Shown here piece after piece: positions 17,471-27,622 of a stretch of 64,000 bases of DNA. The position numbers and the translations under genes were made by a program. Source of the stretch: Hormoscilla sp. GM7CHS1pb (GTDB lineage Bacteria > Cyanobacteriota > Cyanobacteriia > Cyanobacteriales > Desertifilaceae); assembly GCA_014323675.1 (NCBI GenBank), contig JACONN010000003.1, positions 620,001-684,000 on the forward strand, read 5' to 3'. Within the stretch, counting starts at the first letter, position 1; each line of letters starts with the position of its first letter. The notes beneath the pieces are model-generated. The model made no database searches. It saw only the letters and a program-made list of their open reading frames with translations, and was not told the origin of the DNA.

Positions 17471-19764
17471 ATGGGGCTACAACGGCAATCTAATGGACAA
17501 TTAATAACTCTAGATAATGGGTCAGAACTAGGGGCAGGCGGTGAGGCGCGGGTATTCGCTGTCCCCGGAGAACCCAGTTTAGTAGCAAAGGTTTATCGCC
17601 AGCCAAAACAGATGCATGGCCACAAATTGGCGGCGATGCTGGCAAACCCGCCGGATAATCCGACGGCATCACAAGGACATATGTCCTTCGCTTGGCCTGT
17701 TGACTTACTGTTAACTACAGGGACAGCTCAAGTGGGGGGTTTTCTGATGCCGCGAGTGACTCAGATGCGCCTGTTGATTGATTTTTATAACCCTAAAAGT
17801 CGCCGCGAGAAATGTCCGTTGTTCAATTATCTTTATCTCCATCGCACGGCGCGCAACTTGGCAGGGGCTGTTGGTGCCCTCCATGCTAGGGGCTATTGTA
17901 TAGGTGATGTGAATGAGTCGAATATTCTCTTGACAGAGACGGCCCTTTGTACTTTCGTGGATATGGATTCTTTGCAGGTTCCCGATCGCGAGACTGGGGC
18001 GGTTTATCGCTGTAGAGTAGGCAAGCCAGAGTTTACACCACCAGAGTTGCAGGGTGGTAAGTCTTTTGCTGATTTCGACAGAAGGCCAGAACAGGATATG
18101 TTTGGGTTGGCGGTGCTGATTTTCCAACTGTTAATGGAAGGTACTCATCCTTTTGCTGGTGTCTACAGGTTGCCGGGCGAACCGCCCCCGATCGAGAAAC
18201 GCATTGCCGCTAATCACTTTCCCTATGGCAGTCGGAAGGTGCCGTTCAATCCGATGCCAGCTGCACCGCCGATAGAGTTACTGCATCCGACATTGCGACA
18301 GCTATTTATGCGCTGCTTTGAGGACGGACATTCTCTCCCTAGCGTTCGCCCCAATGCTAAGACTTGGCAAATCGCACTCAAGGAGGCGGAAGATAGTTTG
18401 GTAACCTGCACTAAAAATGAACAGCATCGCTATGGCAATCATCTGCGCAGCTGTCCTTGGTGCGAAAGGACTCGGATCTTAAAAGGACGGGACCCTTTTC
18501 CTTCAGTAGCGGCAGTGCAAAGCGGGCAGCATCTGCAACCGCTAAAACCGAAAAAAATCCCGATCGTGCCAGCGCCATTACAGCATTTGCCCAGCTATCC
18601 TCGGGTGCAGACGCCTGTTGGATATGGACAGAATTCCTATAAACTACCGCAACCACCGTCAACAACATATACTCCCTCCCAACTGGGCAGACCCAGAAGG
18701 ATGGAGCTAAACTTGCCGTCAGTCAACCCCATGATTGCGGGTTTGTTTATCCTCGCATTGGCAGGTGCAGGGGTTTGGTATGGCAGAAATGGCGGTCCTC
18801 CCGTGCATTTGATAGAACCTTTGCTCAAATCGATCCCAGCAGCAAATAACTCTCCAACGGCATCTACTGGTATCAATATTAAGGTTACCCACGGGATCCA
18901 GTACCAAGCGGCAGCAGTTCAGGCGATCGCCTTCAGCAGGGATGGAAAAATTTTAGTTAGCGATAGAGACGATGGTACGATCTTGCTGTGGGGCTGGAGG
19001 GGATGTCCCAAATTAAGCCCATTGGTGCTTTACCCGGAAAATCGGCGGTCAGCGCGATCGCCATCAGTCCAGACGGGAAAATCTTAGCTAGCGCGAGTCG
19101 GAGTGATGACAAAATCAAGCTGTGGCAAATGGATAAGGGCAAACTTTTAGGCCAGATTGCAGCGAACGAAGGTATAGTATCTCTAGCGATCAGTCCCGAA
19201 CGCAAAATTATAGTAACGGGTAGCAGAGACACCACTGTTAAACTCTGGAATCTTTCTAATGGCACTCGCAAGCTAACTTTTAAGTGGAATTCGGGATGGG
19301 TGAATGCTGTAGCTATCAGTCCCGATCTGCAAACTTTGGTCGCTGGCACGGAATCGGGTACTATTCATCTAGTTGACCTCAATGCCCTGAAAGAAAAACC
19401 CTCTCTAAAAAATGGTTCTATGCCAGTTGAATCGGTCGCTTTTACTCCCGATGGCAAAACCCTGGTTAGCAGTCACGGTCGCGAGATTAATCTCTGGAAT
19501 ATGGCGACGGGACAACGAAAAAGCACTCTAATGGGACATATTGCCGAAATTAAGGCGATCGCCATCAGCCCTGATGGTAAGATTCTCGCCAGTGGCAGTG
19601 CGGATAAGAGTATCAAAATTTGGGACCTCCATACTAGCAAATTGCTGGCTACTCTCAATAACCATGAAAGCGAAGTGAAGGCGATCGCTTTCAGTCCAGA
19701 TGGTAAAATACTTGCTAGTAGCAGCGCAGATGGCATGATTAGGCTTTGGCGAATATCAAAATGA
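17471..19764 (+). pseudogene. YegI-type protein kinase fused to WD40 repeats (one frameshift)
   Basis: Third member of the TerY-P triad. The kinase domain occupies about residues 15-310: glycine-rich LGAGGEARVF, VAKVY lysine, catalytic loop YCIGDVNESNILL (D and N kept, HRD replaced), metal-binding VDMDS in place of DFG, and GKPEFTPPEL. A zinc-ribbon-like CTKNEQHRYGNHLRSCPWC follows, then a proline-rich linker, one membrane segment (MIAGLFILALAGAGVWYG) and WD40 repeats (AIAISPDGKILASxSxDxxIKLW, about seven). The frame shifts at G4 18990-18993; five G's would give LLWGLEGMSQ and join the halves. The C-terminal propeller would face the other side of the membrane. It overlaps the next gene by four bases. 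Confidence 0.85.
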
Positions 19765-21131
19765 ATTGTTATCTTGGGATTGATTTTGGGACTTCAGGGG
19801 CGCGGGCAGTGGTAATTAATGCTGCTGGTATTGTTCAAGCTGAGGCCCAATGTTCTTTCGGTGAAGAAACGCTTAACTTATCAGATAGCCTAGCTACTAA
19901 ATGGCAGCAAACATTATTTTACCTGCTCGAACAAATTCCGATAGATGTACGACGAAATGTAAAGGCGATCGCCATTAATGGGACTTCCTCTACAGTATTG
20001 TTATGCGATGCTGATGGATTACCCGTTGAAGACCCCATTCTCTACAATGATGCTAGGGGTGTGGTAATGATGGAAAAACTGAAGGCGATCGCCCCTCCAC
20101 ATCATACCGTAATCAGCGCTACTTCCAGCCTCGCTAAACTCCTGTGGTTAATGGAAAATGCCCCAGACCCAACTCAAAATTATTATTTCTTGCATCAAGC
20201 TGATTGGTTAGCATTTCACCTGCACGGCAAGCTGGGTGTTAGTGACTATCATAATGCCTTAAAACTGGGTTACGATGTGGAAAATTTATTTTACCCAGCT
20301 TGGTTAGAAAATCGGGAATTAGAATTTAACCCTCACCCCCACCCTAAAGAGTGGGGCTACACAAACAAAGCCCGCCTGCGCGGGCTGAATATGGGCCAAG
20401 ATTCGCGAAAATGGGATGGGATCACAGTTTATTTGCCTCAAGTTCTTGCCCCCGGATGCCCGATCGGGCCAATAAAACCAGCAATTGCCTCTTCGCTGAG
20501 TTTACCTCGTGATTGTATCGTCTGTGCGGGCACAACAGATAGTATAGCGGCTTTTCTCGCTAGCGGGGCCCGCAGTCCTGGGGAAGGGGTTACTTCCTTG
20601 GGTTCTACTTTAGTGCTAAAGTTGTTAAGCACTTCTCCCGTACATGATGCCCGATCGGGGATTTACAGTCATAGGTTAGGTAATTTGTGGCTAGTGGGCG
20701 GTGCTTCTAATACGGGAGGGGCCGTTTTGCGGCAATTCTTTACCGATGGAGAGTTAGAATATCTCAGTGGGAAGATCGATCCGGTACAAGCAAGTCCCCT
20801 AGATTATTATCCTTTACCACAAACGGGCGATCGCTTCCCCATCAACGACCCGAATTTACCGCCCCGACTAGAACCGCGTCCCGATAACCCGGTAGAATTT
20901 CTGCATGGGTTGCTCGAAAGTATGGCCAGAATTGAAGCCCGGGGTTATCAACTGCTGCAACAACTGGGTGCCACGGTGCTGAGTCGCGTTTATACTGCCG
21001 GTGGTGGCGCGAAGAATCCCACCTGGACTGCTATTCGCGGGCGTCATCTACAGGTCCCGATGGTGACGCCCGTCAACCGTGCTGCTGCCTATGGTACAGC
21101 CTTATTGGCTTTGCGGTCCGTAAAGCCGTAG
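19761..21131 (+). CDS. FGGY-family sugar kinase (D-ribulose kinase type)
   Basis: A 456-residue carbohydrate kinase. N-terminal ATP domain LGIDFGTSGARAVVI, INGTSSTVLLCD, ILYNDAR; later CAGTTDSIAAFLASGA, TSLGSTLVLKLL and the C-terminal YTAGGGAKNPTWTAIRGRHL signature. Closest in memory to the cyanobacterial/plant xylulokinase-like proteins shown to phosphorylate D-ribulose; substrate assignment is inferred. The start is ATG 19761, overlapping the kinase-WD40 stop (ATGA). An imperfect hairpin repeat (20353-20390, GCCCGCCTGCGCGGGC) is inserted in frame, adding about KEWGYTNKARLRGLN before the conserved VYLPQVLAPG; its relative is at 24740-24770. Confidence 0.88.
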   Translation: MNCYLGIDFGTSGARAVVINAAGIVQAEAQCSFGEETLNLSDSLATKWQQTLFYLLEQIPIDVRRNVKAIAINGTSSTVLLCDADGLPVEDPILYNDARGVVMMEKLKAIAPPHHTVISATSSLAKLLWLMENAPDPTQNYYFLHQADWLAFHLHGKLGVSDYHNALKLGYDVENLFYPAWLENRELEFNPHPHPKEWGYTNKARLRGLNMGQDSRKWDGITVYLPQVLAPGCPIGPIKPAIASSLSLPRDCIVCAGTTDSIAAFLASGARSPGEGVTSLGSTLVLKLLSTSPVHDARSGIYSHRLGNLWLVGGASNTGGAVLRQFFTDGELEYLSGKIDPVQASPLDYYPLPQTGDRFPINDPNLPPRLEPRPDNPVEFLHGLLESMARIEARGYQLLQQLGATVLSRVYTAGGGAKNPTWTAIRGRHLQVPMVTPVNRAAAYGTALLALRSVKP

Positions 21132-21140
21132 GCTGAGGAA

Positions 21141-21365
21141 TTAATCGTTATCCCATTTTTCATGACCGATCAGATCGCCAATGGGGTCTCTGAATAAAAA
21201 GCCACTTTCTTCCAGTTCGCACTCCATAAAATTCCATTCACGGGCTGGAATTGACTTACAGAGGTTATATATGGGTTGCCGGCGACAGACAATTCCTTCG
21301 CATACCAGCTGACGCGCTTCGTCCTTGATCGCTTCTATGGAGTATTTCACATTAGCTTTAATCAT
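21141..21365 (-). CDS. DUF4327 family protein
   Basis: A 74-residue cyanobacterial protein with the family signature: YSIEAIKDEARQLVCEGIV, RQPIYNLCKSIPAREWN, CELEESGFLFRDPIGDLIGH. AGAGAGG precedes the ATG by about eight bases. Soluble; no known function. It is convergent with the FGGY kinase gene, ten bases from its stop. Confidence 0.85.
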   Translation of the reverse strand: MIKANVKYSIEAIKDEARQLVCEGIVCRRQPIYNLCKSIPAREWNFMECELEESGFLFRDPIGDLIGHEKWDND

Positions 21366-21525
21366 AGTTTACCTCTCTTTCTTGTTATACCCTAGAGTAT
21401 TTCCCTCGTGAAAAATGCTTATTAAATGGCTCTAACCTTTCATTATACTCATTATAGCTGCGGGATACTCGAAACGGGCTCAATTGTAACAAAAAGAAAT
21501 ATTATGGCCGCCACAGTATTTGAAG

Positions 21526-21550
21526 GCCCGGTTTCTGGCAGAAACCGGGC
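21526..21550. terminator. Hairpin downstream of pcrA
   Basis: GCCCGGTTTC and GAAACCGGGC with a five-base loop, just beyond the pcrA stop. It belongs to the AAACCCGGTTT repeat family (25095-25215, 39745-39770), so terminator activity is possible but not shown. Confidence 0.5.
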
Positions 21551-21558
21551 TCGTCGAT

Positions 21559-23888
21559 TTATTCTAATTTTTGCAACTGGTCTAGTTGCGGGTCGATAAT
21601 CTTTTGGCCTGCGCCGGGAAATTTGATCGCTACGGAGATTTTCTGGCCTGTGCCAAATACGTGAGTGATTTCGCCAGGGCCAAAGCTGCGGTGAACGACC
21701 CGATCGCCCTTACGCCAATTTTGAGGACTGCTTGTCCGAACAGCGCGTCCAGGAGATCCGCCCTTCCTACGGGAACGGCCTAGATGAGGGGAACTAAGCA
21801 CGTCGCGAGGTAGTTCGTCCAGAAACTGAGAAGGAATAGCAGCTTCTCGGTAACCCCCCAGAGGCGACGTTTCAGGGCATGGGTGATAAACAGCATGTCT
21901 TCAGCGCGGGTAATGCCGACATAACACAAGCGGCGTTCTTCCTCCAAGGCCGGCGGATCTTCGATGCTGCGGTGATTGGGGAATAATCCCTGCTCTAATC
22001 CTACTAAAAATACTACTGGAAATTCTAGTCCTTTGGCAGAATGCAAGGTCATGAGGGAGATGGCATCAGTTCCTTCTTTTAAGTTATCTAAATCTGAGGC
22101 CAGGGCCGCCTCAGCGAGGAAATTCTCTAGATTCGCTTCTTCATTATCTTCTTCAAATTGCGCGATAGCGTTAAACAGTTCAAAAACGTTTTGCAGTCGA
22201 TCTTCCGCTTCATCCGTTCCCTGTTTTTTTAAATCTTCTATGTAACCAGATTCTTCCATTATCCCCCTAGCAATTTCAGAAGCTGTCATGTTATTTACTT
22301 CCTGCTGCCATTTGGCCATTAACTCCGCAAACCGAATTACTGCTTTGGCCGATCGCCCGGCCAGGGTATTCACGGATGTGGCATCGTTAATGATTTCCCA
22401 TAAGGGTACTCCTAATTCGATCGCCGCATTTATCAGCTTGTCAACTGTGGTTTTGCCGATGTTGCGTTTGGGAGTATTTATTACCCGGGTCAGACTGATA
22501 CTATCTGCTGGGTTTACCAGGATCCGCAGATAGGCCAGGGCGTCTTTTACTTCTTTGCGATCGTAGAATTTGAACCCCCCTACGATTTTATAGGGCAGGT
22601 TCGATCGCACCAAAATCTCTTCAAAGGCGCGGGACTGGGCATTAACCCGATAGAGTATGGCGAAGCAACCCCAGTGGAGTTCCGGGTTATCCCCGTTCAT
22701 CTGGCGAATTTTCTGGATGACAAATTCCGCTTCTTCCTGTTCGTCATCGGCGCTATAATGATATATTGGATCCCCCTCACCCCGAGTTGGTCTGAGCACT
22801 TTATCTATTCTTTGCTCGTTTCTGGCTATCAGGTGATTGGCAGCTGTTAAGATCTGTTCTCGCGATCGATAATTTTCTTCTAACTTCACCATCGTCCGGG
22901 TTGACTCATCCGGCAGGCGATCGCCAAAATCATGTTGGAAGTCCAGGAGAATGGTAAAATCTGCCATGCGGAAACTATAAATGGACTGGTCGGCATCTCC
23001 CACGACAAATATGGAACGCTGTTCCCAATCATTGAAGCTATAGGAATTAACTCCTCCTGTGGTCAGCAAACGAATCAGGTCATACTGGGTATGATTGGTA
23101 TCTTGATATTCATCGACGAGTATGTGACGAAAGCGTCGGTTCCAGTAGGCTAAGACCTGCTCGTTTTGCCGAAACAACTGCACGGGTACCAGGATCAAAT
23201 CGTCAAAATCTAGGGCGTTGTTTTCGGCTAGTTTTTCTTGATAGATGCTGTATACTTGGGAAATGACCCGACCTTTATAATCTGACTCTGCTTCCTGATA
23301 TACTTGGGGCGACCAGCCTTTATTTTTGCCGTTACTGATGCTATAGCGCACGGTCTTATGGTTAAACTTTTTTGGATCTAGATTCAGTTCCTGGGTGACG
23401 ATTTGCTTTACCAGTTTTTGGGCATCATCTTCATCAAAAATAGAGAAGTTTTTATTCCACCCGTGTCCTCGTTCATCTTGGTATTTTTCGATGTCGTAGC
23501 GCAGCATCCGCGCGAACAGTGCATGGAATGTTCCCACCCACAGGGGTTTTATGTACCTGTGGTAAATGCGCGATCGCAATTTCATCTGCTCTTCGGGGGT
23601 CAAAGCCGACCAAGGTTTATCGTAGCGGGTGAGGGCCATATGTTGAGCAAACAATTGCTCGATGCGATTTTTCATCTCCCGTGCGGCCTTATTAGTAAAG
23701 GTGACGGCCAGGATATTTTCGGGATCGACGCCATGGTTGAGAATGAGGTTAGCGATGCGATAGGTTAGGGCCCTGGTTTTGCCAGAACCTGCTCCAGCGG
23801 CGACCAGCAAGGGACCGCAAAAATGTTCGGCTGCTTGGCGCTGACTGGGGTTGAGCGAACTCAGGAGGTCATTTTTTGTTTGTGTCAT
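21559..23888 (-). CDS. pcrA: DNA helicase PcrA/UvrD (one apparent frameshift)
   Basis: Superfamily 1A 3'-5' helicase for repair and replication-fork maintenance. The motifs are all present: LNPSQRQAAEH, VAAGAGSGKTRALTYRI (Walker A), VTFTNKAAREMKNRI, VDEYQDTN (DExQ), GDADQSIYSFR, LEENYRS, TLHSAKGLEFPVVF and RRLCYVGITRA. The frame breaks at C6 21854-21859. A seventh base would read LWGGYREAAIPSQFLDELPR and continue into GDRVVHRSFGPGEITHVFG, the usual C-terminal Tudor-like tail. Total about 776 residues, normal. Because this helicase is a housekeeping gene and nothing else is wrong, an indel error is more likely than true inactivation. Confidence 0.92.
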
Positions 23889-23989
23889 GGCTATCTTATT
23901 CGTTCTAGTCTGCCGTTCGTAGTAAGCACTTTAGTGCTTGCGGCGCTGCTTGTCTATTATACAATAGCATTTGTCAAAAAAACTGCCAG

Positions 23990-24300
23990 TGCGATCGCCC
24001 CGATCATCTCTTCGCTGTTAGCCCGCCTCTGGTTCAAACCAGAGGCTAATAGCTAAAGTCGGTTTCAACCGACTAATAGCATTATGATTTAATTTTGGTG
24101 CTTAGCCTCAAAGTGCGATCGCCCAGATGCTCTCTTCGCACTTTACCCGCCTCTGGTTCAAACCAGAGGCTAATAGCTGAAGTCGGTTTCAACCGGTTGA
24201 AACCGACTAATAGCATTATGCTTCAATCTAATAGCATTATGCTTCAATATTCTGCTTAGCCTCAAAGTGCGATCGCCCCGATCCCCTCTCGTTCCCAGGT
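23990..24300. repeat. Long tandem duplication with hairpins
   Basis: Two to three copies of a unit of about 120-150 bp beginning GTGCGATCGCCC. Each contains GCCTCTGGTTCAAACCAGAGGC, TAATAGCT(A/G)AAGTCGG and CCGACTAATAGCATTATG, and ends CTTAGCCTCAAA. 23889-25600 contains no gene; it is repeats throughout. Confidence 0.8.
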
Positions 24301-24666
24301 TCTACCGGTTCTACCTGGGAACGGTCATCTGAGGTGAGCGCCTCCCCTCGCATCCGTGCAGCATAAGGTACCGAATATGTTTCAATATTGTAGACTAAAT
24401 CCTTTCTAGACAATGCTTCTAGTGGGTTTTAACCCACTTTAGCTATTAGCCGTGGGTTAAAACCCACGGCGGGCCATGAGACATATTGACAATGGTGCAA
24501 GATCTCAGTTTCAACCGACTAATAGCATTATGATTTAATATCTTGTCCGGATGATTAACCATAATAAAAGATATTTTCGTAGGTTGGGTTGAGCAAAGCG
24601 CGAAACCCAACCTCGCTTACTGCAGTTGGGTTGAGGCACGAAACCCAACCTAAGGGTGATACGGGT

Positions 24667-24831
24667 GGGGTGCATCTCACTTTTGTAATCTAGCCCCTGC
24701 ACGCTCCGGGCCCCCTCCGCTGCGAGGAAGGGGCCTGGAGCGTGGGCTTTGTTCGTGTAGCCGGGCCCCTCGTTCCCACGGCTCTGCCTGGGAACGGGTT
24801 CGGGCGGCTAAGCAAAGATGAGATGCACCCT
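24667..24831. mobile_element. MITE with ISKra4-type ends, about 165 bp
   Basis: Begins GGGTGCATCTCACTTTTG and ends with the inverse (CAAAGATGAGATGCACCC). The first 28 bases and the inverted last 28 bases match imperfectly (TAATCTAGCC versus GCTTAGCCGCC). The interior holds other hairpin repeats, so it appears to be a short non-coding relative of the ISKra4 at 15624 that later collected repeats. Confidence 0.65.
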
Positions 24832-24897
24832 AGGGGTGATAAAATTTTTTATTATGGGTATTTAATCAGACATGATATAATTTGGGTGCTTAACCGC

Positions 24898-24980
24898 AGG
24901 TAGTGGTCAAGATGTAGTGATTTGACTACGGTCCCCTCAGGGTTTCAGGCGCTAAAATCACCACTTGTTACCCACTACCT
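24898..24980. mobile_element. MITE, 83 bp, with 6-bp target duplication
   Basis: Imperfect terminal inverted repeats AGGTAGTGG...CCACTACCT extend about 26 bp. It is flanked by AACCGC at 24892-24897 and 24981-24986. The joined flank (TGCTTAACCGCAAAGTGCGATCGCCCC) resembles the uninterrupted repeat sequence TGCTTAGCCTCAAAGTGCG nearby, giving an empty-site comparison. Confidence 0.75.
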
Positions 24981-25134
24981 AACCGCAAAGTGCGATCGCC
25001 CCTATGTTCTGCTTGTAACCATACCCGGAACGAGATCGACTTGCGCTTTTTGAAGGTCTTCACGCGATCGGGGGGCTAGGGGGTGAAAGCCCTTGAAACC
25101 GGGTTTCTTTTACTATCTCCAGCGGGGATGGGAA

Positions 25135-25364
25135 AATCTCCGCAGAAACCCGGTTTCTGGTCCAGAGCGCCATCGGGGGGCTAGAAAATCTCCGCAGAAA
25201 CCCGGTTTCTGGTCCAGAGCGCCATCGCCCCCTCAATGGAGTTCTGCGTTCGGAGTGAGACCTTCGGAGTCAGGGATCTCCCTGACTCCCGGAATCATTT
25301 ATGGAGCTCCCGGAATCATTTATGGAGCTCCCGGAATCATTTATGGAGCTCCCGGAATCATTTA
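25135..25364 (+). repeat. Two tandem repeat arrays
   Basis: First, CGCAGAAACCCGGTTTCTGG followed by TCCAGAGCGCCATCG occurs twice (about 25139-25227). Second, a 21-bp unit GGAATCATTTATGGAGCTCC is repeated almost four times at 25286-25364. Reading frames crossing them look repeat-derived, not real genes. Confidence 0.85.
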
Positions 25365-25609
25365 CTGGGCTACCAACCCCCAGCCGGGAAAGCCGATGAT
25401 GCAAGGCTTCCAGCCCACAGGGCATAAAGGCCCCTCCCAGTTGGCCTCTTTGTCCCGCGAATGCCTTGGTAGCCCCGATCGCTCTTGTTATATTTCACTA
25501 TACTCACAAAGATCGATATTGCGCAAGATTTATCAGCGACTCCCTGGCCCCACGGGTATGCGGGTTGTTGAATGCCCGATCGGGGTTGCTTGCGGGGCCA
25601 AGCGATCGC

Positions 25610-26077
25610 TTATGGGTAATTATTAGGGTTATCAGTCACCAAACCTTCAGCCTGGGCAATATTCAGGAGGCGATTATCAGCCGAAACAAAAACCAGTTGA
25701 GTACCTGGCGTCTGAGTCAAACCCGATCGACAGCGCAGCGCCGATGCCAATTGTACAGCATCATAGGCTCTTAGCGGGTATCGGATAACCAGTTGACCAG
25801 CTCTTTCAAACAGCGCTTGGTCAACTTCTATAACTCTGTACTCAAGATCGAAGTCTTCGCGAAAGTCGCGGCATATTGAGTCAAAATCGGACTCTGACAG
25901 ACTACCCTCCCGCTGACGGCGTGACATAGCGCTGAGTACCTCTACCCAAGTAATTTGAGCGATCGCTAACTTACTGTTCGTAGCATTCTCTGTAATAGAT
26001 TGAATCCAATTACTTCCCGTTTCAGCAATATAGCGTTTGACCAAAGCACTCGTATCCAGAAAGTAAGCATTTACCAC
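25610..26077 (-). CDS. VapC-type PIN-domain toxin
   Basis: A 155-residue PIN ribonuclease. Acidic active-site residues: YFLDTSALVKRY (D), TWVEVLSAMSRR (E), LRAYDAVQLASAL (D) and FVSADNRLLNIAQ (D/N). Toxins of this class cleave RNA in the cytoplasm. The start codon overlaps the end of the upstream antitoxin gene by seven bases, the normal antitoxin-first order. Intact, with no repeat insertion. Confidence 0.9.
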   Translation of the reverse strand: MVNAYFLDTSALVKRYIAETGSNWIQSITENATNSKLAIAQITWVEVLSAMSRRQREGSLSESDFDSICRDFREDFDLEYRVIEVDQALFERAGQLVIRYPLRAYDAVQLASALRCRSGLTQTPGTQLVFVSADNRLLNIAQAEGLVTDNPNNYP

Positions 26078-26382
26078 GATCCGCGCTCCTCTATAATAGT
26101 TTCTGATAGAGGTTTGCCCTGGATCTTCACCAGTTTTCTAGCGCGTACACGCCGCGCATGTTCCGCAGGCTCGACTTGGCCATGTTTCGGTGGAAGTCTC
26201 AGCCATCCTTCGTCAACCATCAACTGGAATGCCTTATCTAGCTCAGTCTTTGGTGGGTCATGGGCAACTTCTCCCACCACTCGCAGTCGCACTTTTTGAC
26301 CCTCGCTCAAGGATACAGGATCTTGCGGGCGCAACATGCCATTCTCGTATACTGCCACAATTATTTCCGGCTTCTTTTCCAT
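26071..26382 (-). CDS. DUF104/AF2212-like antitoxin
   Basis: A 103-residue partner of the PIN toxin. The N-terminal family signature EIIVAVYENGMLRPQDPVSL, SEGQKVRLRV matches DUF104-type antitoxins; the C-terminal part (LVKIQGKPLSETIIEERG) would contact the toxin. GGAGG lies upstream of the ATG (reading TCCTCC at 26389-26394). It heads a row of decaying copies of itself (26490-27475). Confidence 0.8.
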   Translation of the reverse strand: MEKKPEIIVAVYENGMLRPQDPVSLSEGQKVRLRVVGEVAHDPPKTELDKAFQLMVDEGWLRLPPKHGQVEPAEHARRVRARKLVKIQGKPLSETIIEERGSW

Positions 26383-26489
26383 ATCAGTCCTCCCGTGCTT
26401 TTACTCCACAATATCTATTATAACTTTCTCCTGTCCGTTTGACAATTTTTTTCTCTTAAGGGGGCGATCGCGTCAATCTCCCTTAGCCA

Positions 26490-26756
26490 TTAGCGACGAT
26501 CCTCGATAATAATTTCTGACAGAGGCTTACCCGGTCTTTCCTTGAGCTTTTCAAACACTGTACGCCACTTTTATTCTAGCTCTGGATATATTTTACCTTG
26601 TTCAGTTGGAACTGTCATCCATCCTTGGTCAACCATCAACTGGAACGCCTTGTCTAGCTCAGTCTTTGGTTTTCCACGGGCAACTTCGGGCACCACTCGC
26701 AGTCGCACAGTTTGGCCCTCGCAAAGAGATACAGGCACTGCTAAGTAGTTTTTCAC
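26490..26756 (-). pseudogene. Degraded copy of the DUF104 antitoxin
   Basis: PVSLCEGQTVRLRVVPEVAR, PKTELDKAFQLMVDQGWMTV and, in another phase, PGKPLSEIIIEDRR align with the intact copies. The N-terminal EKKPEIIVAVYENGMLR part is gone and the middle is frameshifted. The stop is followed by ATGGCTAAG, where a toxin gene would start, but no PIN sequence follows. Confidence 0.75.
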
Positions 26757-26889
26757 AATTATTTTTATATTTGTGGTTTAGGCTATCTTGCAGGAAAATT
26801 ATGGCTGAAATTTATATCCCATAAGGCTTTCATGGATTGAACTTCTCTGGGATAGTCCGCTCTGAGAATATAAAAATAATTTTTCATAT

Positions 26890-26919
26890 CTACTTATCGA
26901 GGAAATAAGCGTTTGCCAT
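26890..26919 (-). pseudogene. Eight-codon remnant of a PIN toxin
   Basis: Directly after the antitoxin copy at 26919, ATGGCAAACGCTTATTTCCT reads MANAYFLDK then a stop; the intact toxin starts MVNAYFLDT. The overlap with the antitoxin stop is preserved. Confidence 0.65.
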
Positions 26920-27227
26920 CAGCGACGATCCTCAATGATAATTTCCGAGAGAGGCTTGCCCGGTTTTGCCCCAAGTCTGTTAGCCAGTTCACATACCTCT
27001 TCTTGGGAAACTGGTTTGATATTAGGATCGGTATGTGGGAGAGTCATCCATCCTTGATCAGCCATCAACTGGAATGCCTTATCTAGCTCAGTTTTTGGTG
27101 GGTCATGGGCAACTTCGGATAACAATCGCAGTCGTACCGTTTGACCCTCGCTCAAGGATACAGGCACTTTCGGGCGCAACATCCCATTCTCGTAGACAGC
27201 CACAATTATTTCCGGCTTCTTTTCCAT
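26919..27227 (-). CDS. Orphan DUF104/AF2212-like antitoxin
   Basis: A 102-residue paralogue of the antitoxin at 26071, nearly identical in the first 80 residues (EKKPEIIVAVYENGMLRPKV). Its C-terminal 30 residues differ (SQEEVCELANRLGAKPGKPL). Its toxin is reduced to eight codons, so it is an antitoxin without a cognate toxin. It may have no role, or could neutralise related toxins. Confidence 0.75.
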   Translation of the reverse strand: MEKKPEIIVAVYENGMLRPKVPVSLSEGQTVRLRLLSEVAHDPPKTELDKAFQLMADQGWMTLPHTDPNIKPVSQEEVCELANRLGAKPGKPLSEIIIEDRR

Positions 27228-27324
27228 ATCATTTCTCCCGTGCTTTTACTCCACAATCCCTATTATACATCTGACATGTCCGTTTGACAATTTTTTGCTC
27301 TTCGGGGGGCGATCGCGTCAATCT

Positions 27325-27475
27325 TGGCCATTATCGACTATCTTCAATAATTATTTCCGAGAGAAGCTTGCCCAGTCTCGATCCCAGTCTAGCAGCCATT
27401 TCACGCAGTTAATATCCGATACTGGCTCAAGATCACCCCGTTTGGTCACCACGAGCTTTCTGCACTTTTTCCATT
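27325..27475 (-). pseudogene. Fourth, heavily decayed antitoxin copy
   Basis: Only the C-terminus is clear (MAARLGSRLGKLLSEIIIED, then SR and stop). A fragment of the start region (ATTTCATTATTCTCGTGCTTTT-like leader shared with the other copies) is near 27475. This completes a row of four tandem copies spaced about 400 bp apart. Confidence 0.6.
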
Positions 27476-27622
27476 TCATTATTCTCGTGCTTTTCATCCA
27501 CAATACCTATCAGACATCGGGAATTTATATTTGACAAATATTTTTCTCTTTGGGGGGCGATCGCCATGACACAAACAGTTCATCGACATCTCCAAGAAGA
27601 CATAACATGATGCTCTGATGCT

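Noticed and set aside
21526..21550. Certain rho-independent terminator for pcrA
   Set aside because: The hairpin lacks a clear U tract and belongs to a dispersed repeat family, so it is listed only as a possible terminator.
25093..25626. A 177-residue plus-strand open frame
   Set aside because: It crosses two tandem arrays and repeats such as GIIYGAP; it reflects the 21-bp unit, not a gene.
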